A stretch of 64,000 bases of DNA from VXNE01 sp965217825. GTDB lineage: Bacteria; Pseudomonadota; Gammaproteobacteria; Pseudomonadales; Azotimanducaceae. The position numbers and the translations under genes were made by a program. Shown here piece after piece: positions 43,813-52,100 of this stretch. The stretch lies in contig OZ244571.1 in NCBI GenBank assembly GCA_965217825.1, forward strand, positions 558,001 through 622,000, written 5' to 3'. Numbering within the stretch: position 1 is the first letter of the stretch; each line of letters opens with the position of its first letter. The notes beneath the pieces were generated by a model. The model saw nothing but the letters and a program-made list of their open reading frames with translations, was not told the DNA's origin and did no database searches.

Positions 43813-44082
43813 CTACTTGAACGACTTCATCCGACGCAGCAGACGACCCTCGCTTGCGGTATCAGCCGACTTCGCGGTCGCATCGACCAACCGGTCGTAC
43901 TTCGGGTCCAGCCGCGATGTCTTCTGGGCGTCCGACCGGTGGTAGGCGTTGACGCCGATGACGCGGTAAGTCGATTCGCTTTCGCATGCATCGCAACGCA
44001 CGTGCTCCGGCGGCTCGAAGTCCGACCAAAGCAGCTCGGTAACGGTATCGCAGCGCCGGCATCGATAAGGGTAAAGGGGCAT
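43813..44082 (-). CDS. FmdB-type zinc-ribbon protein
   Basis: An 89-residue protein beginning MPLYPYRCRRCDTVTEL, with a second CxxC (CDACES), the two metal knuckles of the FmdB/CxxC regulatory family. The rest is basic and probably disordered. Its ATG overlaps the stop of the upstream small gene (ATGA), so it belongs to the ferritin-like operon. The role is unknown; zinc ribbons of this type often accompany enzymes acting on small molecules. Confidence 0.8.
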   Translation of the reverse strand: MPLYPYRCRRCDTVTELLWSDFEPPEHVRCDACESESTYRVIGVNAYHRSDAQKTSRLDPKYDRLVDATAKSADTASEGRLLRRMKSFK

Positions 44083-44501
44083 CAGTACGTCAACCTTCCT
44101 GACCGCCGACTTGTGGGGGCGATATCGACGAGGGCGTCGATAAACTGCTGCAAGGACTGATGATAACGGAAGAAGTCCTGCTTCTTGCGGGCATTCGGGG
44201 CTTTGACGATGCCTCTCTCAAGGTCGAGATCGACCAGCGACTTGCCGTCGCCCGATCGTCGTTCCTCGAGATAGTTGCGCCATTCTCCCGGTGTCATTTC
44301 TATCGTGAAGTCGCCGTCGCGGGTATCGGCCGCGTCAATCTGCTGGACGTCAGCGCATCCGAATGCGCGAAAGGTGGCGAGGAACGCGGCCTTCCCCGAC
44401 GCCATCACGACCTTGACGTCCACGCTGCCAAGCGCGCGGAATGCGCCGGACGCGTTCACCACCGACTGGGCGGACTTCAGACGCTTTATTGAGAGCGGCA
44501 C
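44082..44501 (-). CDS. Small protein B of the ferritin-like operon, unrecognised family
   Basis: A 139-residue soluble protein. It is related to the product of the gene just upstream: both share F-x-x-F-x-CA-x-V-x-x-I, an acidic D-x-x-I/L-x-M block, then an LxLE stretch and a C-terminal FxRYxQxxQxFxDA (here FFRYHQSLQQFIDA). The start is the GTG at 44501 with GAGG upstream. A sterol-carrier-protein-2-like fold is conceivable from the pattern but I cannot show it. Coupled to the zinc-ribbon gene. Confidence 0.7.
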   Translation of the reverse strand: MPLSIKRLKSAQSVVNASGAFRALGSVDVKVVMASGKAAFLATFRAFGCADVQQIDAADTRDGDFTIEMTPGEWRNYLEERRSGDGKSLVDLDLERGIVKAPNARKKQDFFRYHQSLQQFIDALVDIAPTSRRSGRLTY

Positions 44502-44520
44502 TTGGTTTCCTCGCGAACGG

Positions 44521-44964
44521 TCAATCCAGGCGGGCGACGGTGGTCGCAACACCGGCCGAGGCGTCGAAGAAATCCTGGAAATTCTGGTTGTAGCGGTAGA
44601 ACAGGTCCCGCTTGTATTGATCGTCCCCCGGCGCGCGCGCCAAGCCGTCCTCCAGCTCGAGATCGATCGTGCTGAGCGTATGGTGCAGGTCTGCGGCGCC
44701 GTTCTGCTGAATGTTGTTGATCATGTCGATCCATTCGGACATCGGCATGTCGAGCCAGAAATCCGTCTGGTCGATGTCGTCTCGACCGATCTCCCTGACT
44801 TCGGCGCATTCGAAGCCGTCGAATTCAAGCAGATAGATGATGTCTCCGACACACAGCGCCGCTTTTGCCTCGCAGGGGCCGCCTCCGCCGGTGTGCAGCG
44901 TCTCGTCGGCGTTGTAGCGTTCGCGCACGGCGTTGAACCATTCAAGGGAAGGAAACACCGCCAT
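44521..44964 (-). CDS. Small protein A of the ferritin-like operon, unrecognised family
   Basis: A 147-residue soluble, acidic protein starting MAVFPSLEWFNAVRERYNAD. It is a paralogue of the next gene, sharing YLLEFDGFECAEVREI, MPMSEWIDM and LFYRYNQNFQDFFDA with its counterpart. ATG at 44964 is seven bases after the second ferritin-like gene. The tandem pair parallels the tandem pair of ferritin-like genes upstream, suggesting a two-by-two complex or a substrate carrier for it; this is inference. Confidence 0.72.
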   Translation of the reverse strand: MAVFPSLEWFNAVRERYNADETLHTGGGGPCEAKAALCVGDIIYLLEFDGFECAEVREIGRDDIDQTDFWLDMPMSEWIDMINNIQQNGAADLHHTLSTIDLELEDGLARAPGDDQYKRDLFYRYNQNFQDFFDASAGVATTVARLD

Positions 44965-44971
44965 GCGCGGA

Positions 44972-46066
44972 TCACCCCTGTTCCGGCGGTTTGAGCTGCT
45001 CATCCAGGGGCAACATCGCATTCAGGTCGCGATGGATCATGTTCCGCTTGACCCCGAGCCATTCGCACGCGTCGAGGTATTCGCGGATAGCGCTCCGAAC
45101 GAGCGCAAGCCACCTTGCCGTGCCGTCCTGGCGACCGCCCTCGATACCGCCGCCGAAAACGATGGCGAGCGCCGATCGCTGGACCGGTTCCCGAATTTCC
45201 CTCGCCAATGTGCGTTCGCCCATGGAGAGGAGCGTCTGGATGATCGCCCGTTGGCCGTCCCGCTGGCTGATGGCGTATTTCAGGTGATCCAGGGCATACG
45301 TCATGTGGCGCGCGTGGTCGGCGAGACAGTTGGCGAAGATCTCTCGCTCTGCGGCGTTGTGCGCATGGGCCAAAAGGAACCTGTATTGGGCTTGGATGTA
45401 GAAGCCGCGAAGCAGGTAGGCGTAGACGACTGCTTCGGTCCAGCCGCCGCGACTTTCCAATATGGCCCGGTTCATCCGCCCGCGACTCTCAAGCCCAAGC
45501 CCGCCGCCGTTTGCCAGGCAGCGCTTGCGGAACGCGTCGATGTGGCGAGCGCAGGTCAGGGCCGCGACGGCGAGGAACTGTTTGACCTCGTGATATCCGT
45601 AGGACATCTGTTCCTGCCAGTAGGTAATGCACTCGAGCTCGGCATTGGCCGCCTGCATGAGTTCGGTCAGAACCTGGCAGATGGCGCGTTCAACCTCCTC
45701 GGAAAGCGGGGAGAGGTCGTTCCACGGGATATCTGTCGCGGGAATCCAGCGATGTTGGATCGCCTCTTCGTAGAGGTCGGCGGCGCTATCGGCCCAGACC
45801 TGATGTTTGCTGCGCAGGTGGTAGGGCAGCGGCGGCATCCCGGGCAGGTCCGCGGCGCCGCGCGGTCGTCGGGTCTGGTCCTCCCAGTGCTCCGGAATTT
45901 CGCCGTAGATGCCGACGTTGAGGTCGCCAAGTCGCAAGCCGTGCTCGCCCTTCGTCACGCGGGTGCCCCATTGCCTGGAATGTCCCATCCATTCCAGCCT
46001 GGGTGGCGAGATATCGATGTGCGCGACCGAAGCGGTGAGATTCTTGATGCGGGACGCCTGGGTCAC
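44972..46066 (-). CDS. Ferritin-like domain protein B, probable pseudoenzyme of a diiron pair
   Basis: A 364-residue paralogue of the gene upstream, alike from the N-terminus (LEWMGHSRQWG, VGIYGEIPE, LYEEAIQHRW, TDIPW) to the end. At the two places where the partner has DEARH it has TCARH (C172) and DHARH (H251), and no glutamate aligns simply with the partner's E210. The diiron site is therefore probably lost or changed. The start is GTG with GAGGAGG seven bases upstream. It may be a structural or regulatory subunit of its partner. Confidence 0.78.
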   Translation of the reverse strand: MTQASRIKNLTASVAHIDISPPRLEWMGHSRQWGTRVTKGEHGLRLGDLNVGIYGEIPEHWEDQTRRPRGAADLPGMPPLPYHLRSKHQVWADSAADLYEEAIQHRWIPATDIPWNDLSPLSEEVERAICQVLTELMQAANAELECITYWQEQMSYGYHEVKQFLAVAALTCARHIDAFRKRCLANGGGLGLESRGRMNRAILESRGGWTEAVVYAYLLRGFYIQAQYRFLLAHAHNAAEREIFANCLADHARHMTYALDHLKYAISQRDGQRAIIQTLLSMGERTLAREIREPVQRSALAIVFGGGIEGGRQDGTARWLALVRSAIREYLDACEWLGVKRNMIHRDLNAMLPLDEQLKPPEQG

Positions 46067-46104
46067 GCCTTGGCCTCCTCAGGAAGGGTTCGGGAAGGAC
46101 GCGC

Positions 46105-47160
46105 TTAGCTTAGCGCGACGATACGCCCGGGCACGGTGGAGCGACCGTTCTCGAAGCGCTCGCCGAAACCGGCGCTTCTCACGCGCTGCATGTATTCCTT
46201 GAGCTGTCGCTTGCGGATGGCGAGCAGGATGCGAAACCCCTCGTCGTAGTGCTGTTTGCCCCCGCCAAGCAGGATCGCAAGCGCTTCGCTGGTCTCGGCC
46301 TGAGGCCCGGCGGGATTGGTGCCCCCCGTCAACGACAGGTTTTCTGCCTCGTCGAGATACGCCTCGATCTCCTCGTGCCGTTCGGGCGCCGTGGCGTGCA
46401 GATAGCGCAAATGCATGATGCCAAACGCCACATGACGCGCCTCGTCCTGGGCACACAGCCGATACATGCGCTTTTCCGCCGGGTTCTGGCCCACAAGCTC
46501 GCCCATGCGGAACATGGTCAGGACCGCTCCTTCCCCGGCAACGTGCATGCGCGAGGACATCTCGGTGAAATCGCGGGACAGGTCGATGCTGCCGATGAAA
46601 CCGGATGTGGCACCGGTCACGCGAGTGAGGCCGCCGCCGTTGGCAAGCGCGCGTTTGCGGAACACATCCATGTGGCGCGCCTCATCCTGCACCTGGGCCA
46701 GGAGAACGTTGCGCGCCTCGAAAAAATCGGGCGAGATGTTGGCGACCCAGCGGGCGGGCACGTCGCCGGCGACGAACTCGACCTCATTGAAAAAGGTGCA
46801 CAGCGCGCACTCGGCCTCCTCGAGGTCGTCGGGCAGCGGCGCGATGGTCTCCCAAGGGATGTCGGTGGCGGAGCTCCACTGCCTTTGCAGCGCTTCCTCA
46901 TACAGGAAGGTGGCGTTGTCGAGCCAGATCTCTCTCTTGGATCGAACCGTGTAGCCGCCGATCCGGAAGGCTTCCGGCCGTTCGGTCGACCCGCGCGGCC
47001 GGCCGGACATGTTGTCGCTCTCTTCCGGCAGTTCGCCGTACCGACCGACACGGATATCTTCCAGCGTTAGGCCGCGCTTGCCGGGCCGGGCAGCGGTTCC
47101 CCACTCTCCCATCCGCCCCATCCAGGTGGTGTCGAGATCGAAGTCGGGCGCATCGCTCAT
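46105..47160 (-). CDS. Ferritin-like diiron-carboxylate protein A
   Basis: A 351-residue helical protein of the ferritin-like/RNR-R2 superfamily. A diiron ligand set can be proposed: E126 or E128 in FFNEVEFV, E160 and H163 in QDEARHMDVF, E210 in HVAGEGAVLTMF, and E240 and H243 in AQDEARHVAFG. It could be an oxygenase, desaturase or oxidase; no substrate is evident. ATG at 47160 is preferred to one two codons earlier. It heads the minus-strand cluster running to the SDR pseudogene. Confidence 0.8.
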   Translation of the reverse strand: MSDAPDFDLDTTWMGRMGEWGTAARPGKRGLTLEDIRVGRYGELPEESDNMSGRPRGSTERPEAFRIGGYTVRSKREIWLDNATFLYEEALQRQWSSATDIPWETIAPLPDDLEEAECALCTFFNEVEFVAGDVPARWVANISPDFFEARNVLLAQVQDEARHMDVFRKRALANGGGLTRVTGATSGFIGSIDLSRDFTEMSSRMHVAGEGAVLTMFRMGELVGQNPAEKRMYRLCAQDEARHVAFGIMHLRYLHATAPERHEEIEAYLDEAENLSLTGGTNPAGPQAETSEALAILLGGGKQHYDEGFRILLAIRKRQLKEYMQRVRSAGFGERFENGRSTVPGRIVALS

Positions 47161-47248
47161 GCGCATTTCTCAGTCGAGATTCGTCGGCGCAATATACACC
47201 ACATCGGGTGGTTGAAAGGCCCGAAACACTGTTTCGGCGATGTGCGCT

Positions 47249-48064
47249 CTAAAGGCCTAGCGCGTGGCGGTCGAGCGGCTGCAGCGGCACGTCGGGATCG
47301 GGGGAGGGAATCGCGGAGAGGAGCAGGCGCGTGTAGTCCTCCTGGGGGTTGTTGAAGACCTCCTCGATCGGACCTGTTTCGACAACGCGCCCATGGTGCA
47401 TCACGAGAATCCGGTCGCAGATGTGACGAACCACGCTCAGATCATGCGCTACGAACAGGTAGGTGAGACCCAGTTCCTTCTGCAGGTCTTCCAGGAGGTT
47501 GATGATCTGGGCCTGTACCGACACATCCAGTGCGGAGACAGCTTCGTCGCAGACCACCAGCTTCGGGCGCAGAACCAGGGCTCTCGCAATGCCGATCCGC
47601 TGACGCTGACCGCCGGAGAAGGCGTGCGGATACCGCGTCAGCGCATCTTGCTCCATCTGCACCCGGTCCAGGATGTCCAATACCGATTCACGTCTCGATG
47701 CCCGGTTTCCTATCTTGTGGATGATGAGCGGTTCCTCCAGGATCTCCTGCACCGTCATGCGCGGGTTCAGGGACGAAAACGGGTCCTGGAACACCATCTG
47801 CATCTCCTGGCGCAGTGGAATCAAATCGGCATGTGGCATGTCGTGCAGCTGATGCCAGCCGCCGCTGCCCCTGAAACGCACGGACCCTTCATCGGGATCG
47901 ATCGCCCGCAGGATGCAGCGCGCCAGAGTGGTCTTTCCGGAACCGGATTCGCCTACGATGCCCAGGGTCTCCGAGTCATCGAGGGAAAAGCCGATCTTGT
48001 CGATGGCCATGACGCCGTCGAACGCCTTGCTCAAGCCCTCGACTTCAAGCAATAGTTCAGCCAT
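47249..48064 (-). CDS. Peptide/nickel ABC transporter ATP-binding protein (OppF/DppF-like)
   Basis: A 271-residue ATPase with Walker A GESGSGKTTLARCI, signature SGGQRQRIGIARAL, Walker B LVVCDEAVSALDV, and the C-terminal oligopeptide-type extension (NPQEDYTRLLLSAIPSPDPD). It would energise uptake of peptides or similar solutes together with the upstream ATPase, which it overlaps by eight bases. No permease or binding protein lies beside it, so the transporter is incomplete in this window. Confidence 0.9.
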   Translation of the reverse strand: MAELLLEVEGLSKAFDGVMAIDKIGFSLDDSETLGIVGESGSGKTTLARCILRAIDPDEGSVRFRGSGGWHQLHDMPHADLIPLRQEMQMVFQDPFSSLNPRMTVQEILEEPLIIHKIGNRASRRESVLDILDRVQMEQDALTRYPHAFSGGQRQRIGIARALVLRPKLVVCDEAVSALDVSVQAQIINLLEDLQKELGLTYLFVAHDLSVVRHICDRILVMHHGRVVETGPIEEVFNNPQEDYTRLLLSAIPSPDPDVPLQPLDRHALGL

Positions 48065-48998
48065 GACTGCCTCGTTCGGGGGCTAGCCGCACCTGCCGAC
48101 CGTCCGGCATTCGCACCAGCGGGTGCGGGGTGACGATGTCAGCGTCGCCGATGACGCTTGCCATCGTCTCAAGCCGTTGACCCTTCTCCGCGAGACCGGG
48201 AATCGCCGCCAGAAGGCCCCGGGTATATGGATGGATAGGATCCTTCAGCACCTGGCGCACGCTGCCGATTTCCAGTACGCGTCCCTGGTACATGACCACG
48301 ACCTGATCGGCCAACTGCGCCACGACGCCCAAGTCGTGAGTGATGAAGAGGACCGTATTCTCCAGGTCTCGCTGCAGGTCGCGGATCAGGGTCAGGATCT
48401 CCGCCTGTATGGTGACGTCGAGCGCCGTGGTGGGTTCATCGCAGATCAGTAGTTCCGGATTGCAGACCAGGGCCATGGCTATCACGACCCGTTGGCGCAT
48501 CCCCCCCGAAAATTCAAAGGGATATTGGTGTATCCGCCGGGGAACATCGTCGATGCCGACGCGCTCCAGCATATCCGCCGCCTCGGCCCAAGCATGCTTT
48601 TTCGAGACGTCCCGATGACAGAGGATCGCCTCGGCGACCTGGTTTCCCACAGTGTAGACCGGAGAGAGCGCGGTCATGGGTTCCTGGAACACCATGCTGA
48701 TCAGGCCTCCCCGAAGGTCATACAGTCGGGGGTCCTTCTCGGGCAGCGATACGATGTCGAATGGCCCCGTGCTCGCCGGCGAGAAGTCGATCCGCCCGCT
48801 GATGATCTCTCCCGGGGGCTGGATGATTCGCATGATGCAGTTCGCGGTCACGGACTTGCCGGAACCGGATTCGCCGACAATGGCCGTGACCTTGCCCCTC
48901 GGCACGTCGAAACCGACATCGCGCAACGCCTGGGTCGTGCCGATATCTGTCTTGAAGTCGACTGCCAGGTCGCGGATTTCCAGTACGTTGTCAGCCAT
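48057..48998 (-). CDS. Peptide/nickel ABC transporter ATP-binding protein (OppD/DppD-like)
   Basis: A 313-residue ATPase with Walker A GESGSGKSVTANCIMRI, signature FSGGMRQRVVIAMAL, Walker B LLICDEPTTALDV, and the C-terminal HPYTRGLLAAIPGL of the oligopeptide family. ATG at 48998 gives the usual N-terminus; a TTG two codons earlier is possible. It precedes and overlaps the OppF-like gene. The missing permeases may be elsewhere on the chromosome or lost. Confidence 0.9.
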   Translation of the reverse strand: MADNVLEIRDLAVDFKTDIGTTQALRDVGFDVPRGKVTAIVGESGSGKSVTANCIMRIIQPPGEIISGRIDFSPASTGPFDIVSLPEKDPRLYDLRGGLISMVFQEPMTALSPVYTVGNQVAEAILCHRDVSKKHAWAEAADMLERVGIDDVPRRIHQYPFEFSGGMRQRVVIAMALVCNPELLICDEPTTALDVTIQAEILTLIRDLQRDLENTVLFITHDLGVVAQLADQVVVMYQGRVLEIGSVRQVLKDPIHPYTRGLLAAIPGLAEKGQRLETMASVIGDADIVTPHPLVRMPDGRQVRLAPERGSHG

Positions 48999-49145
48999 GG
49001 CCAAGATGTCGGTCCTTTGGGCTCGCTGTTGCCTGGGAGAAACGGACTTTCGATGTTACACGATGCGTCCGCGCGGGGTGCCGATGGTTGGCCCTCGTCA
49101 CAATGGCAACATGGCGGGCAAGATCGAAGGACGGTGTCGTGATGA

Positions 49146-52100
49146 TCAGCGCTCCACGGTTCCGTTGAAATAGTCCGACGCCAGATCGAAGGCGGCGGGA
49201 CCGAGTTTGAGTCCGATCAGGCGGCCGGGAATGTCGTCGGCCGGCGGATGGATGCCGCCCCAGATGCGCGACAGGCTGCACTGGTCCGAGGCGTCCTGAT
49301 ACGTTGCCCATTCGAGGGTCATATCGACGCTTGGGCCTTCCTCGAACACCAGGAACTCGTTGGCGACGATTTTGAATTCGCTCTTGCCGCCGGGGAAGTA
49401 ATGATCGCCGGTGAGCGCCGTCATGACCTCTGCCGCTGTGCGGGAATAGGTCGAGTGCCCGGAAATGTAACCGGCGAACGGCGGCGTGACGAAGCTCGGC
49501 CGCTGATACGGCCACCAGTTCTCCGCCAGGATCCAATCTACGCCGGCCGCGTCGACCCTGGGGTTGCGGATATGGTCCGGACCGCGCCATGCGAGCAGCT
49601 TGATCTTGCCGATGTGTTCGCCGTCATCGCCGGCCAGGGCGTCGCCCTGTTCCACGAGTTCGATATGGCCATCGGAGAGCGGAATGCCGTCGACGTGGTA
49701 GGAGGCCAGGTTCGCATCGCTGCTCTGGCCGCGGTCCGCCATGGCCCTGACCGCGGAAATGGGCCGAATGTAGTCATACCATCCCTTGATGCCCCAGGCG
49801 GCGATGGCGGCGTCGTGCATGGCGCCCCCCATCATGAAATAGGCCTTGACGTCCCATTCCAGGAGCCCCAACTCGATTCTGGCGCCGCCGAACCGGCGTT
49901 CCAGGAGCGGGTGGTCATTGACCTCGTTCAGGATCACGAACCAGTGGCCGGGTGGCGTTTCGGAATCCGGTCCGTCGGCCCAAAACTCCGCCAGGACGCG
50001 CGCATAGTCCCCCAATGGCACCTCTTGCGGCTCATAGGGTTGGCCGGTGGCCGGATTGACGTCGTAGCCGACGCCGGGGTCGCCCCCCTCGTTGGTGTTG
50101 AAGAATGCCGGGTAGTCTTCGAAAGCGGTCGGATAAGACTCGATCGCGATGTTGCCGAGGCTCGCCGGAGAGATGTCGATGCGGTGCGCCCCCTTGCAGA
50201 TGGGCTCCATCGAGTCCTCTTCGCACTCCGCGTCATCGGGCCCATCGGGATCCAGATGACTCGACCAGATGGCCACCAGGGAGTGGGTCCACTTGTAGTT
50301 GTCCGAGAGCGTTCCGTCGATGGTGGGCGGCGGACCGGGGTCGTGATACACCCAGTAGTCGAACGTCTCGCCCGGGCGTTGGTAGAGCGTGAGGTCTGCA
50401 TCGGACAGCGCGAATGGCACCACCTGTCCCCACTCGGGGCCCAGGTGCTCGATCGTACCGGTGACCACATTTCCGGATTGGTCGATGAATTCCCGCAGCG
50501 ATAACGGCTGCCAGCGGTTGAGATCAACGATGTCGGGGTTGCCGGGAAGATGCGGCTCCAGCGGCGGATTCACCGGCAAATAGACGGTATTGACATAGTC
50601 GTTGCCCTCGTTGGCGCCGTCCGCCAAGCCGAAATCGATATAGCACTCGGCGATGTAGTTGCCCAAGGCCGCTGGAGAGCGGGCCTTGTAATCCGTCGAC
50701 GCATCTTCGGCGTCGAAGCCGAAGCGAAGCGCCAGGTAACCCATCAGCGCGTCGATGTCCCGCGTGATCCGGCGTTGTCCGAATACCGGTGCGCGCGCGA
50801 ATCGATGCTCGATGATGCGGTGGGCGGCGAAGCTGATGGCCTCTTCACGGGCCATCCGCAACGCTCCGGGGTCGTCCGGAACGACGAACGCGACTGAATC
50901 GAAGTCGCAGATTTCGCCTGCCCTGGTCTTGCCCAGCAGCCACGGGACCTCGATATCCGCGTAGGCCGCCCAGGCGTCGTACATGGCGGCGGATATATGG
51001 AACAGGTTGCGAGCATGGACGACGGGGCGCGCGAAGTCGTTTCGGATCGATTCCAACAGCACCTCGTTCCAGCGCCGCGCCACCGAGACATCGTCCTCCG
51101 GCGACACGCCGGGGAGGTAGTGCGCGGTAATAGTGACGCTGTCCTCGGGCATGGTGAGCGTTGTCTCGGCGGCAAAGGGATCTGCAAAGGTGCCGCCGCC
51201 GGTGCTTGACCAGTGGCTGAAGAAGTAGCCCGCAATCGGCTGTAGCGCCCGAATTTCCACGCTGTCGCCCTCCGCGTAGTACCCGGCGCCTCGGCCCTGT
51301 CTCACGCCGAGCCGTGATCTCGGCAGGGGTTGCTCAAGCATGAGGACTTGACCCGCCTCCACGTCGTTCTCTCTCGTGACGTTGCCGTCGGGCCAGACCA
51401 CGCGGATATCTACGGTGGTGGCGTCACCCAGGCCAAAGTGCGCCTCGTATGGACCGTGGGAGGCATAGTTGTTGTTTCCCCCCACCGTGCGTAGCTGGGT
51501 GCCGTCCGCCGACCTCGCTTCAATCAACGTGCCGACGCCGAACGTGTTCGCCTCCAGGGCCTTGACCTTGACGGTGAGGTAGTGGTTGTCGTTCTCGGTA
51601 TCGTTGCGGTAATAGACGATGTGGTTCGCGCTGGCGTTGGTGATCACTATATCGACGTCGCCGTCGCGCTCGGCGTCGAAGCACGCGACGCCCCTGCCTT
51701 GCCCCGCGTCTTCCAGACCGAAGTCCGCCGCCCGTTCCTCGAACGTGCCATCGCCCTGGGAGTAGAAAAGCCGCACCGGTTCGGCGCGAAAGTCTTTCCC
51801 CAATTCCTCGCCCCAACCGTTCACTTGGAAGATATCGAGATTGCCGTCATTGTCGAAATCGGCGGCGCAGGTTCCCCAGCCCCAACCGCCGTCGGCCACG
51901 TTGGCGGCGTCGGTGTTGTCCTCGAACTCGCCGGATCCGGTATTGCGGTAGAGCCGATTGCCGATGCGGTCGCCGTCCGTGACGTCGAGGTTGTAGTTCG
52001 ACGCCACGAACCAGTCGAGGTCGCCGTCGTTATCGTAGTCACCCACAGCGGCACCGGATCCGGCCTGGTCGGCGATGACGTCCCGGTTGGTGGATTTGGC

